Source: Lingula anatina
Lineage: Eukaryota; Brachiopoda; Lingulata; Lingulida; Lingulidae
NCBI RefSeq assembly: GCF_001039355.2
Contig: NW_019773552.1
Location: 1-63,999 of the forward strand
DNA: 63,999 nt
Direction of reading: 5' to 3'
The notes beneath the pieces are model-generated. The model had not been told where the DNA came from, made no database searches, and worked only from the letters and a program-made list of their open reading frames with translations. Below are positions 46,301-59,481 of the stretch, in pieces (position 1 is the first letter of the stretch; each line of letters opens with the position of its first letter). The position numbers and the translations under genes were made by a program.

Positions 46301-46415
46301 ATCCCTTACATGTTAATTTAAGATTTCATCGCTGGCACGCATAACTTCCACTGGTACTTGTTTCAAACACCATTATCTAAAAACGCAGCTTATATAAATA
46401 ATACTGATTCTCTTT
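43340..46415. other. Intergenic, nothing recognised
   Basis: AT-rich. Short ORFs (for example 44120-44338 and, on the minus strand, 45436-45633) have no recognisable motif. Contains an (ATT)n tract near 44025. Confidence 0.5.
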
Positions 46416-49336
46416 GTAAAAAAGTTGAAATGAAATATTCATGAAAATGATATGCACACTTGTATAAAATCAAGCGTGTTTTTAGCCACGCATATCTATC
46501 AGTAGACAGCTCTAAGTGTATTTACATAGATGTTGCCACAAACACTACTAAATGTATATTGAGAAAAAAGTGACTGTAGTCTAAGGGAATAGATTAAAAT
46601 TTTCAATAATAATAAAGAGAGTAATTTGATTTCAATAATGAACTTGTCAAGGAAGTCCACAAGCATGTATTCAAATAGCAATATTTATTCTATAATTCTG
46701 AAATGGGAGAATTGACTTTGCAACTTTGTCAGTCTTGAGCACAGGAAGTGGTGGAGAAAAGGGGGCACAAATAATTCTCATACTTCTGTCCTTTTTCTAA
46801 TTATATTTTAAATTGATATCTCCTCATATTAAATTCTACTCCATCGAGCCATGTATAAAAGAACCGTCTAACTATGATTGAAATACGAGGTAAATAATCC
46901 ATTGTAGATTAAATTAGGGTTTCATCTTTGGTACACAAACATTTTATTGGTATTCTTTTCAAACGTGCCTCAAATGGTCCAAAAATGCAGCTTATAGAAA
47001 TAATACTGTTTCAGAGGACATGTTTTATCTATGATGTTTCATGGCAGATTTTGAGCAAACACTTGCGCACACATATAAACACACATCTCGAATTTGACTA
47101 GATCAAAACCACCTGCTATACAAAGAGATTTAACTATCACTAAAATGATGAAAAACGAATTACAGATAAACACAAAGACGTCTGAATGGAAATAAAGCCA
47201 AACCACGAACAATCAAAACATAAGGTGTAGCACGTATGCCATGGCGTCCGTAATTTGACATGCATTGCAAGGGTTGGCCAGTGTCACTGTTTGATTATTA
47301 TGGGATAGATCTTTGAGTCTTAATAAAAATGCAGACTTTGACCATATGGAAGAGAATGAAAACGATTAGACTAAGATAGAATTTAACTTTTTGAAGAAGA
47401 TAACTGACCATCAAATTACACATTCCTTACCATTGAAAACATTTGGGGTTTTTTTTTTGTAATATGTTTAGTTAAGTACCCTTATATGCTTTGGAATGAT
47501 TTGTCTTGTTTCTTTTACTTGGGATTTTAAGCAAATACTGAGAGGACTTGTAGCTGATCGTAGATGTACCTAAAAAAAAAAAGTTCTCCTGCTAGTCGAG
47601 CTCAAACTTGTACAATAAGTGAACCTTTAATTAGCTAGGTTTTAGATGTTTGACATGACGAAAACTGTATCAAATGGTAGTCGATAATTCAGACATTACC
47701 ACTGGAAGCATATTCAAACTCGATAAATGCGTTTTCGTATTAAAATTGAAATGAAACGTTCTTGAGAATGACATGCACAGTGTACACTTGTATACAATCA
47801 AGCCACGCATATCTATCAGTAGATAGACCTATATGCATGTACACATGTAAATTAGATGTTGTTAGAAAAGCTAATAAATGTATATTGATAAAAAGCAACT
47901 GCAGTGTAAGAGAATAAAATAAAAGGGAATGAAAAACTTTAAACTAAAAGGAAGTAAAGTCCAAATTGTGTTACTTTTGGAATAACAATAAGAGTTGAAT
48001 GATTTCAACTATGACCTTGTCAAGCAAGTCCACAAGTATGGATTTAGATATTTATTTTAAATATCTGAAATGGGACGATTGGCTTTGCAACTTTGTCAGT
48101 CTTGGGCACAGGAAGTGGTGGAGGAGAGGGGGCGCCAATAAATCTTCTACTGTCCTTTTTCTAATTGTCTTTTGTATGGATATTTCCATACATTAAAAAT
48201 TATTCCTTCAAGTCTTATGTATGATTGAAATAAGAGGTGAATGATCCCTTGAAGTTTCATTTAAGTTTTTTCATGTTTAGTACACAAAATTTTTATTGGT
48301 GCTCTTCTCAAACATCACAGTCCAAAACCGCAGCTTATTGAAATAATGCTTGAGAGGACACGTTTTATCTAAATCAATCTTGGTTCATGGCAGATTTTGA
48401 AAAAAAAAAAAACACTCGCCCACACACACACACACACACACATATGGAATATAACGAGTAGAAAATCGCCTGTTATATAGGCCCCTTCGTGATCTAACTA
48501 TCACTATATAATGATGGAAATCTAATTAGCTATAAACACAAAGACATGTGAAAGGAAATAAGCGACATCACGAAAAAGCAATTCCGAAGGTGTAACACGT
48601 ATGCCAAACCGCCCTTGACTTACCGCAAATTGCAAAAATTGGCAAGTGTGACTGTTTGATTATTATGGAAGGGAGTTTTAAGTCTTAATAAAATGCAGGG
48701 AGTTCTCGACTGTGAACCAATGGAAGATAAGAAAACGATTAGACTAGATAGAATTTAACTTTTTGAGAAAGACAGCTGACCATCATATTACACATTCCTT
48801 ACCATTGAAAACATTTGGAATTTTTGATAATAAGTTTAAGTACCCTTATATGCTTTGGAATGATTTTTCCTGTTTCTTTTACTTGAAATTTTAAGCAAAT
48901 ACTTGTTACTGCTCGTAGACATACCTCAAAAGAAAAAAAAGTAACCTGAGCTTTAGATGTCTGACACGACAAAAACCGTATGAAATGGTAGTCGATAATT
49001 CAGATATCACCAGAAGAGGAGGCACCAATAATACTACTCATGTCCTTCTTCTAATTGTCTATTGAGTAGATATTTCAACACATTAAATGCGATTCTTTCA
49101 AGTCATATTTACCTATGATTGAAATAAAAGGTGGATGATTCCTGAAGTTTAAATTAAGTTTTCATGTTTAGTACGCAAATATTTTATTGGTACTCTTCTC
49201 AAAAAGCATAGTCCAAAACTGCAGCTCATAGAAATAAAAATGTTTGAGAGGACATGTTTTATCTAAATTAATGTTGGCTCACGGCAGTATTTGAACAAAC
49301 ATGCGCCCACACACACATACTTGTCTATGTGTACCA

Positions 49337-49560
49337 ACCGAGGACATCAGCACAACACCATACAACCGAGGACATCTTATTCCTTGGTTAAATCAAAATA
49401 AAAACATTCAATTTAGGGTAAAATCTATTCGAGTATGAATGTTATAAATTAATTTTTTATAAAAACTAATTTTTTGCTGACAAGAATTTTACATTCTAAC
49501 CGAGGACACACAGGGACACACACACGGACAGACACTACACATTACAACCGAGGACATGCA
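49337..49560. repeat. AACCGAGGACA short repeats
   Basis: AACCGAGGACAYM occurs four times (near 49337, 49365, 49498 and 49547) between CA-rich tracts. Spacing is irregular. Confidence 0.75.
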
Positions 49561-50216
49561 TGCATCTACATGTNACACACACAAACAAACTTTGAATTTA
49601 ACGAGATCGAAATCACATGTTATATAGGTAGGTTCTTACTTGATTTAACTATCAGTGAATAATAATTACTTATAAACACAAAGACATCTGAAAGGATATA
49701 AAACCACATCATGAAAAACCAATCTCTAAGGTGTGACACGTATGCCAAAGCATCCTCAATTTGACATGCATTACACTGGTTGGTCAGTGTTACTGCTTTG
49801 TCATTATTGGATACATCTTTGAGTCTAAGTAAAATGCAGAGTTTTCGACTTTGAACCAATGAGGAAAATGAAAACGATTGGACCAAGATAGAATTTTACT
49901 TTTTGCAGATGATATCTGACCATCATATTGATAACTTTGTTTTTATTATTATGTTAAGCCAAGTACCTTTACATCCTTTGAAATGCTTTTTGCCTTTTTG
50001 TTTTAGTCGGAATTTTCAGCAAATACCAAGGGGGGGGAGGGGGGGGGCGGTGCTGCGCGTAGAAGTACAGCAAAAGAGAAACGTTGTTGTGCTTGTCGAT
50101 ATCAAACTTGTACAAACATGTAAAACACGTAAAACCATGCATTGGTTACAACATTAGATATTTGACAGTTGATGAAAACCGTAGGGAATAATAACAAGTG
50201 AATCAGACAACACTGA

Positions 50217-51643
50217 TCAAATGCCTGAAGCATAGTAAAGCAAGTCACCTATTTTAGACTGTTGGGTGTCGTATTCAACAGCTTACTGACTTGGAGACCA
50301 CTGTTAAAAAGGCTAAACAAATTGTATTCTTGTAAAAGAAAGTTTAATAATTTAACATTAAAAAGATAGATAAAGAGTTAAAACCAAATGACGAAAGAGA
50401 AACATATTTTGTATCAACATTTAAGCTATTAAATTTTTAAAAAATAATATTGTCCAAAAAATTGCGACCTTTTAAAAATTTAAATCTAAATCGACGTCAT
50501 CATACAATTTAATTTATTTTATTATTTTTAAAACCGGACAATTTAAAAGCGCCTCTTTTCCAAGCCCCTCTGCCACACCACCACTTCCTCCTCCACCTTG
50601 CTCAAGCCTTTATACCTCATCGTTACCGTCCTGGGGCCAATTCCATAAAACCATTCTAAGCCCTAGTTGGTTGCTAAACTTCATTCTATCTCTAGTTACC
50701 TACTAACTCTATTCCATAAAACCATTCTAAGCCTAATATATTTCTAAGTTTCATGCTAAAGTTAGAGTAGGTCTTCCTACTTGCTTCCTACCTCCTGTTT
50801 TGTTTAGTGCAGCAGTATCTATGACTCAGTGCTTCAATTTGCCTCCTCTCCCCTGACAAAAGTTTCTACATACCTCTCCAGGTAACTTTTGGGTTCAGGT
50901 TATGGGAAATTATATCAATATATGGCACANTCAAATGCCTGAAGCATAGTAAAGCAAGTCACCTATTTTAGACTGTTGGGTGTCGTATTCAACAGCTTAC
51001 TGACTTGGAGACCACTGTTAAAAAGGCTAAACAAATTGTATTCTTGTAAAAGAAAGTTTAATAATTTAACATTAAAAAGATAGATAAAGAGTTAAAACCA
51101 AATGACGAAAGAGAAACATATTTTGTATCAACATTTAAGCTATTAAATTTTTAAAAAATAATATTGTCCAAAAAATTGCGACCTTTTAAAAATTTAAATC
51201 TAAATCGACGTCATCATACAATTTAATTTATTTTATTATTTTTAAAACCGGACAATTTAAAAGCGCCTCTTTTCCAAGCCCCTCTGCCACACCACCACTT
51301 CCTCCTCCACCTTGCTCAAGCCTTTATACCTCATCGTTACCGTCCTGGGGCCAATTCCATAAAACCATTCTAAGCCCTAGTTGGTTGCTAAACTTCATTC
51401 TATCTCTAGTTACCTACTAACTCTATTCCATAAAACCATTCTAAGCCTAGTATAGTTCTAAGTTTCATGCTAAAGTTAGAGTAGGTCTTCCTACTTGCTT
51501 CCTACCTCCTGTTTTGTTTAGTGCAGCAGTATCTATGACTCAGTGCTTCAATTTGCCTCCTCTCCCCTGACAAAAGTTTCTACATACCTCTCCAGGTAAC
51601 TTTTGGGTTCAGGTTATGGGAAATTATATCAATATATGGCACA
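50217..51643. repeat. 713-bp direct duplication around an N (assembly artefact)
   Basis: 50217-50929 and 50931-51643 are both exactly 713 bases and differ at only about two positions (near 50736 and 51450). A single N at 50930 separates them. Best read as two overlapping contig ends, possibly different haplotypes, joined without merging. Confidence 0.9.
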
Positions 51644-52273
51644 CAGATGTGTATATTGGAAGTAAAATACATATCTTTTAAGGAAGAAATACAATACGTT
51701 TTCTCGATTAGATAAGCGAACTGGAATATTAGGACTTACTATAAAATAACGCTGTGTTCTAAAACTGCCTAGATAGGCAAAGAAAAGTATTGTACATAGT
51801 TTTCCAGAAAATGCGTAATGAAGTGTTTATTATATGTACCGAAAAGTTACTGTTGTATAACTACCAAAATATCATTATTTGATAAATAATGCCATAGGGG
51901 CGATAACGACCGCACACGGTAGAAATATGTTGTAAAATATACCGGTATAATTATGGTTAGTATTTTATCTCTGGAAAGCAAACATTTTATTGGTACTCTT
52001 CTTAAACATCATGCAGTCCAAAATGCAGTTACAATTTTTTTTATGGGGGGAGGGGTTACATCTTTTATCTAATGGTCGCCTCATGACTGATTCTAAATAA
52101 GCACGCGTGCACACCTGAAAACACACGTTTCGAATTAAATGAGGTCAAAATGTTATATAAACCCTCCGTGATCTAATTAACACTGTAGTACGAAAAACAA
52201 ATTATTGATAACCATAATGGCATTAAAAGGAAATCAACCACATCTCATAAAAACAACACGCATGGCAAGATTT

Positions 52274-52471
52274 GACATGCATTGCATTGGTTGGCCCTTA
52301 GACTGTTTTATCATTATGGGATATATCGTTGGGTCTCCATATAAATGCAGGGTGTTTTCGACCAGTGGTAGGGGAGCATTCAAAGGAAAACAACTGGACC
52401 AAGGTAGAATTTGCAGCTGAATGGTCGGTGATCCCTCTTCAAGACGGTAAAGAACTCTGGCCAAAACACAG
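52274..52471 (+). promoter_or_regulatory. Promoter-like unit with TATA box and 5' exon, array 2
   Basis: Counterpart of 25602-25803: ATTGG box, TATAAAT at 52340-52346 and the same ACACAG|GTAAGAG donor at 52472. Retention of both signals in both arrays, against decay elsewhere, suggests function or recent origin. Confidence 0.45.
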
Positions 52472-52867
52472 GTAAGAGTTCTGAACGTTATCTGTAGACC
52501 TTACTAAAACTGTCAATATTTAGAATTATGAAACCAAGATACAGACCATACTTATAAAAGGAAAATGTTTTTCAATCAGCTAAACTCACTTGAAAGAATT
52601 GCAAATGATTCCCCGCTTATTTATCTAGCTTCATGTACCCATTTTCCAGTCGAATAATTGGTACAGCCTAAAAAAGAAATAAAATTCTGGTGGTGCAGTT
52701 TTTTTCCATTATTTTTTTCTTATATATATTCTGTTTATATCATCACAATTCAGATGACACGCCTGAAATGTTATGTAAAATGTTTAATCAGTTGACCTTT
52801 TTCTGAGCATCAAATGCATAGATTAGAATAGTAAAATAGAATAAAGATAAATATGTTAACTTAATTC

Positions 52868-53482
52868 AGAGCGTCTCTTAACCCGCATGACCGGGGAAAA
52901 CGTTACACTTACTTGATCTGAAATCTTAATATTTATACATGCAATGTTTTATTGATAAGCGCCATTAATCTAATATATACTCAGAATCGTAACATGATAT
53001 CAATTGATCTATTAGCATATATTGATGCCATGTACGCCAAATCAAAATCCCATGGCATGGCCACCTCACTCTGCAAATTCGTGGTCGTAAAAACACTTCA
53101 AAATCAGTTAGACTCCCGGCAAATTTAAGTAAAAAAACTTTTATTTTTAACATGTATAATGAATTACCTGTAATTGGACATTAAATATAATTAAAACTTG
53201 ATACTATTTGTCGTTTATTTCGATGTTTAACTACAGACTTGAAATTTAATATGGAATATCTATCTCTAATTTTTCAGTCAGTCAGTTTTTCCCTATTTCG
53301 CTGACTGATAAATAACGATAAGAATTAAAACCGTGTTTTAATAACCTTTAATTATCTCCTTGATGTCATTGTGACGTCAGTTTATTCAGTGAATTCGCCA
53401 GTGAAACAAACAAAAATACATTGCCTATTCTAAGTCATTAGACAACCATTAAAAGCGATATATGGATTTTCCAAGTTATCGT
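52868..53482. repeat. Inverted segmental duplicate of 32765-33375
   Basis: The reverse complement of the segment next to the Harbinger element. Here the same outer end abuts a different transposon-like element at 53490. Confidence 0.88.
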
Positions 53483-53489
53483 CTGTAAA

Positions 53490-54157
53490 GGCCCCGTCAC
53501 ACTAGTGGAGGAATGAGCAATGCTTTGTACGTTCCTGGACATTCAAAGAGCATTTTAAAATTTCCGAGTGCATTCCAAATATTTTTACCCATTCTTGTGG
53601 CCGGCCCATATGTTTTTCTCAAACACTTTCTCAAAACTTTCGAAGTGTAATCCAAGTGGAGAAATATCGAATGGCATTCTAAGTATATTCTAACTGCACT
53701 ATGAGTGCATTCTAAATATTCTTAGGGAATTCCGACAGCGATCGAAACATTCTGATCTCGTTCGAGGGAGACCCGAAATGGAAAGTCACTTCAAATCCTG
53801 CTAGAGTGAGCGGGAATGCAACTCGAATGCATCTCGATGGCTGCCGAAATCCCATTTCAGCCAGCAATCAAACTACACTCGTACTCGTGTCCAAAGTGTA
53901 TTCTAAATATTCTGACTTCATTCTGACACCATTATTGATATGCCTTCTTTTCCAACTACACTCGAGAGCTAATACAGCCTAAGTGTGCACGAATCATTCC
54001 AGGCGGATTCAAGCGCATTCCGAGTATTCCAACGGTACTCTTACAATAATTAAGGTTAATTTATTTTTTTTCCCGAATGTGGTGCGAATTTTTAAAATTC
54101 TTCATTCACCCTCATTCTTCTTGATTCCCGCTGATTGCAATTAAGTGTAACGGGGGT
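53490..54157. mobile_element. MITE-like element with GGCCCCGTCACACTA-type ends
   Basis: The left end GGCCCCGTCACACTAG and the right end, read in reverse as TACCCCCGTTACACTTA, are imperfect terminal inverted repeats. The interior is rich in CATTCTAAATATTC-like words and has no ORF. Confidence 0.6.
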
Positions 54158-54234
54158 ATTAGTTGCATCAGCATATCTGAAAGGACAGTGAGTCCTGTAC
54201 CCTGGTTGTAAGATTTCGATGCATTGGGTGTGAT

Positions 54235-54720
54235 CTCTGTCTAGGTACAGGAGTCTGGGCATAACTTATAAAACTGTGCGGACCGGCCCGTTTGGCACAA
54301 TGACCTGTCTGGCAATGTCTCTCTTTCTCGCGCCACATACTGATTTTGTAAAACACTGCTGAGCTCATTTTACGCACTGCAAAACCGACCACTCACATGC
54401 AAAATTTAAAATTATTCTATGCAGTAGTTGCGGACATATGGATACAGGTACTTCTTTGACAGTCCAAATGAGCATTACCCAATTAAATCACTGCATATTA
54501 CACAACGCAGCAGTGCAACAGACATGGTAGTAAGTTAATTCATAGCGACACGCCTGACTACACACTTCTCCATTCACATACCTGATAATAGATTGGGAAA
54601 TAGATTGAGAATGCATTTTTACCTAGGCATACCTTTGGAGCCGAAATATTTCATATAAAATGTCAAGTCTGTAGTATGTTTAGCTCATATAAATAAAATG
54701 TTAACAATTAATTATTGCAT
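54235..54720 (+). repeat. Segmental duplication, 5' block 1 of gene B
   Basis: Pairs with 36080-36510. Confidence 0.88.
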
Positions 54721-55016
54721 GTATCTTCTGAAGTCAACTTAACGCTTTTATAACGGATATAAGACTTATAATTACAATAATAATAATTATTATTATTATA
54801 AGCACTAGCAAAATATGAGCAGTAACAAAATACTTAGGTACAGCTGAGTTTGCTTGTATATCAGCCAGGGCTATACGCTCACGCAATGTGAAGTTAGCAT
54901 TTGTGCTTCAGCATCTTTGATCTGGATGCTGGGTGCCAGATATTTTGCAACACCGTAATCTGACCTTAAATTATAACCAAAAACTCCCAAAATACGTATT
55001 TCGTTTTTTTATATAG

Positions 55017-55144
55017 CGTTAAGCAGAGTGGAGGAAGTGTTAATGATGGGAAACTCAGGACAAAAACTAAGTTTGCAGTCCCCGATATTTTTAATATTTG
55101 TAAGTGCTGCAATGGAAACGACCAAACAGTTTCTAACAGATTAG
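55017..55144 (+). other. Possible orphan coding exon
   Basis: Acceptor TTTTTTTATATAG at 55016 and donor TTAG|GTAAGTT at 55145 bound 128 bases. One phase is open (VKQSGGSVNDGKLRTKTKF...ICKCCNGND), and a second frame from an ATG is also open, so the phase is not settled. Absent from the region before gene A. Confidence 0.3.
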
Positions 55145-55469
55145 GTAAGTTAAGTTTTAGGTATGCATTGCATAATTAATGAAACTCAATGTAAATGAGA
55201 GCTGGGTACAAAATGTATTGTAATAATTTCCCCTTTTTTAACTACACCAATCAAGTCATGCAGCTGTATACTTTACTTTTGGGCATACCGTGTACCCCTA
55301 TATACATGTATAAACACAAGTATATGATGAAAATTGTTCACGCATTTATTTTTATCATATAGTGCGGTGTCCGAGGAATCTGTCATGATCATGCATGTAT
55401 AATATCGGGATAGTGCGTCTCCAAGTCACGGTGAATTTTCTAAAGTTGACTTTATTATTTGAGTTCTTC

Positions 55470-55630
55470 TAAACATCAACATCAGCCGTCACCAGCCACC
55501 CATGAATAGGGACGGGGGTCGATCTACCTGACATTTATAAGAGGGTTCTGGCCGCTATATCACCTAGCGGTCAGTAAGTGTCAACATCTACTCACATTAG
55601 TCTGATGAAGGCCATCTCCCCGGTATGAAA
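55470..55630 (+). repeat. Short dispersed repeat, copy 2
   Basis: Matches 36505-36690. Confidence 0.7.
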
Positions 55631-55689
55631 ATATTTCGGCTTGTGCTTGATAATTTTCATTTAAGAATTAATTAGTTTGTGAATAATAG

Positions 55690-56490
55690 TGAAGAACACA
55701 TTCTTCACCCGATTCTATGTTTCTCTGGTAGCAGCTGAGATTTGATTTACAAGTATTCCTATCGCTAATAAGAGCGATCTTTCATTTTCGCATAAAACTC
55801 AAGGATGCACACTTGTTACACATCAGATATAAATAATAGGGATAATATGGGTGTGAAAAATATTGCAAAATATACTAACCATCTTTATGTCATTTTTTTA
55901 ATGACACTATATTTACGCAGTACCTTTATTGAAACCTACGTATTCCTCTGTCGAATGGCGATTATCTTGGATTTTATCCAAATATCCAAGTACACAAACT
56001 CGGTCCACATAAGATATGTATTATACGGGTAACAAAAGTGTGGAAAATTAATTATTTAACCAAAGGTTATTTTATAATGGGCAATATATGTGGCATATAC
56101 GTAGCTGAAAGTTATCAATTCCTGAAAATTTCATTAAAACTTTTTGAGTTATGTTGATGGTCGACAGACAAACAAACAAACAAACAAACAAACAGGGGTG
56201 AAACCATTACCTCCTTGGCGGAGGTAATGATATTTGTTTTAGATGTTTGGTGTTTAAAGTAAAGTAGTGAATTGTTCTATCACCATTTTAAGATATACAT
56301 TCTAAAATACTCACTTATAGTGGCAGCTAACACAGGAAAGAATAAACCCAGGAGTGAAATGTATTAATAGACGTGAGTAACGTTAAGGAGTACTTCACGT
56401 CGGCTATACGTAATTAAATACTATGTGTATTTTTACTAATGTATTTCATATTGCTGTGTATTTTCTTTTCTCAATAAAGGTCAGTGCTAC
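55690..56490 (+). repeat. Segmental duplication, 5' block 2 of gene B
   Basis: Pairs with 37545-38700 but is shorter. At 56162-56228 it carries a (CAAA)n plus CTCCTTGGCGGAGG insertion that copy A lacks. Confidence 0.85.
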
Positions 56491-56503
56491 AAGCAAGTAC
56501 GCA

Positions 56504-58553
56504 ATGTTACAGGGGGTGGCAATAGCAATAGTGATGCACTCACTTTTCATGGCCTCTGTGATTTGTCAGCAAGAAGGCAGTGGGTGTTTCGACAGTCCGT
56601 GCAGTGACCCAGGACGGCCGGCAACTACAAAAGCTATTTTGACACGTGAAGCCAATTTGAGCGATATTTCCACGGTCTCCAACCAAAGACCTGAAACTAG
56701 CACCGTTCCTCTCGAAAATGTGACTGCCACGGCACCGAATTATTGGAGTCAGGTGACTGCAGGTGAAAAATTTTGTATCTACGATGGGAACAGTCTAAAG
56801 TCTGTTGTTAATATAGCATGTTACTGTGATGAGTATTGCAACATCTTTGGTGACTGTTGTTCCGCCGTTAACATTACCTGCAGCCATACACATCAGTTGG
56901 ATTCCAAATTTTCGTCAACGTCAGCGAATGCAATAACATTAGACCCTGATGACGTCACCTGTACATCGCAGATGACAAAAGACACGGTTAGTCCTTGGGG
57001 ACAAAAACGCAGGCATTTCTGGATGGTTTCCGCATGTCCAAATGGTTGGTCGGACGTGATGATTCGCTCGGCCTGTGAAAGACCGAACGCCACAGACGAA
57101 GACGGAATGACTGTTTTACCGGTTTCAGATTCCCTTACCGGACTTACCTTTCGGAACTCATTCTGTGCTTTTTGTCATGGTGTGACGTCATACAGAACAT
57201 GGCCAGCGTTCGTCATTTGTCCTGAGAGTTCTAGTGACTTCTTTGCAGACAGCAGAAACACATCTGACATTTTCCATCTTGTCCATGACTCTCACGATTG
57301 CCAGCTGTATTTTGAAGAACCGAAAGGTATCGTCGGTAGGCCGTGCATCAAGGATGGCACTCATGTTAGAGGGTATAAATGGCATCGAAGCGGAAGATAT
57401 TGTCAGGAGGGAAACCCTTATCGGAACCTTTGCGAAAGGGGTCACAGTTTGCCTATCACGCAAGAGGTGGTGTATTTTTTTCGGTCAACGCAGATACATT
57501 ATTACAAAAATCACTTCTGTTGGATTTGCCAATATACGAAGAAACCAACAATTCTTCAGTGCCCAGAGGAGATCGCACAGGATAATGGTAATTAGAATCT
57601 CGAATATAAGCGGCTTTACTATCTAATTATCTAATCAATATATGTCGTTATTGCATTTACATTGGCCCAAAGGGTGGTCCTCCCAGGTTGGGGGGGGGGC
57701 ACTGTATTTGTCGGCCGCACGCGCATATCGATATCATCGCACGTTTGGAAACATGTTTGGCTAAGTTAAGTTAACCCCATGACATTAATTTACCTTTACG
57801 CATACCTGAACGCTCATTTTCTAAGCTTTTCTTATGTTGACAAAAATGGCGATTGTCTACGTAAAAATAATAACATGCAATGGACCCCATGGTTGGATTA
57901 CGCCAAGAGCCTGTAAATAATAATAACATTAATAATGATAATATTATTTTAAATAAGATCATATAAAAGCAATCACTGAGCACGGTGGGGCCTTGAATAT
58001 TATTTTTAGGATGACATGGTTTAACGGAGCACTCTGCCTGGTTTTTACTCGCAAATATATTTCATATCCTTCTAACAGTTAAGATATACTGGGAATGAAA
58101 ACAGCTTAATATCATATAATATACGTATACCTTAATTTTCGTTTGATGAAAATGATTACCCGAAATTGACATTGACTTTTATGTATGCTATTCCAGAGGA
58201 AGGGCTTAGAAATTTCAGCCCCTTTGGATTTCGCGCCTTGGTGGATACATTTGCACCCGTAATACCAGATTCCTGTACGGCAAACAAGGTTCATACTATT
58301 ATGGTAAGGAGAGACTATTGTTAGTACAGACTACTTGATTAGCCAAGACAAATTTACGAAATTGTTTAACAAACAGCAAATATCCTTAAATCGGAAAACA
58401 GAATTTATCTAGCTTTTGCATAGCAACTTAATTTCACGGTAGTTTTTTTTTTTTTTTTTTTTTGTCAAACAGCGAAGGCGATTTAGATCATGTAAAAACA
58501 GCATCGAATGTGAAAAAAAATGAGTTCTTCATAATATGGCCGGTCGCAAGACT

Positions 58554-58589
<36 letters not shown>

Positions 58590-59481
58590 GACATTTGTGG
58601 TACAGGGGAAATTTCTTGGTTTCTCAAATAGGGAACAGAAAGATATCTTTTCTCGGGTTGCATCAACGTCGTTAACATTTACCAATAAGTTTGACTGATA
58701 CAAAATAGCACCTTTCTGAAACTGAGGAAAAACTATGCAAACGCTTTGTGCGGTTTCTCTGATATTGGTGAAAAAAATTAATATCTTAAATCTTAAATTT
58801 CTTGGCCGATTAATAAATACCAAAAGCGTTTATACATTGTTAATCATTGTCTGATCTTGGTGGTAAAGGAAGTAATTGGCTTCTTTTTTAATCCAGGAAC
58901 GCTGCCCAGGCGAGGAAGAGTCGGACCCGTGCCCGTCACTATTCACACACATGTTCAAGGCGGCATACACACTCACCTTGCTTTTTAAGACACCCAAAAA
59001 CTTAAAAGTTAACATGAATGAGACCATTAGAGCCTGCAAAGATTTTGGCAAACGTCTATCATTTGGAGAGATACACATGGACAATGAATTTCGGGACGTC
59101 TGGGAGGTAAGGAGAAGGATATATCACAGCTGTCGCGCAGTGAACAGCTCGAACCGTGATCAGCCTGAAGCAAGAGAATACGGTCCTGTTGTAGGAGACT
59201 TTGGATTGTTGTTACGGGGAACAGTAAAAACGTACAGAGATGGATTGCCTTTTTTGTCAGTAATGCAAGATAAATTTGCCGAGAGAATGCCGACTTACAC
59301 TTACAATGGTATAGATTTTCTGATAGAGGTACTTGATCGCGCGAAGATCTCACCTTGCCCTGTGCACACTGACCGCAAGTCTAATCGAAAGACACCGACA
59401 GGATTGCTGTTCCCTGGAGTACCGACCGTACACCATCCAGCAGTGGGCAGCTTTTGTCTCTGGGGGTATGCGGACTGTTGA
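56504..59481 (+). CDS. Secreted somatomedin-B-like protein (gene B), 591 aa, tail frameshifted
   Basis: Three exons, 56504-57587, 58197-58303 and 58897-59481, with lengths and phases matching gene A until the tail. Signal peptide, SMB-like CYCDEYCNIFGDCC motif and SFCAFCHG block are conserved, with scattered substitutions. In the last exon GGAGTTACCG of copy A is GGAGTACCG here (about 59419). The one-base loss changes the frame after LLFPGV, ending at a TGA with CLWGYADC and removing the hydrophobic GPI-type tail. The rest of the frame is intact, so this is either a soluble form or an early pseudogene. The change is not in a homopolymer longer than two bases. Confidence 0.85.
58557..58588. 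repeat. (GT)n microsatellite in intron 2 of gene B
   Basis: Orthologous in position to the tract in gene A. A long poly-T tract is at 58443-58463. Confidence 0.95.

Larger units (their letters stand above)
46420..52860 (+). repeat. Array 2 of promoter-like repeats
   Basis: Paralogous to 21690-26165. Anchors GACATGCATTRCA are at 47257, about 48618 (degenerate), 49763 and 52274. Long shared tracts include CTGTTGGGTGTCGTATTCAACAGC and TAGACCTATATRCATGTA. Contains an assembly join at 49574 and the false duplication at 50217-51643. Confidence 0.8.
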
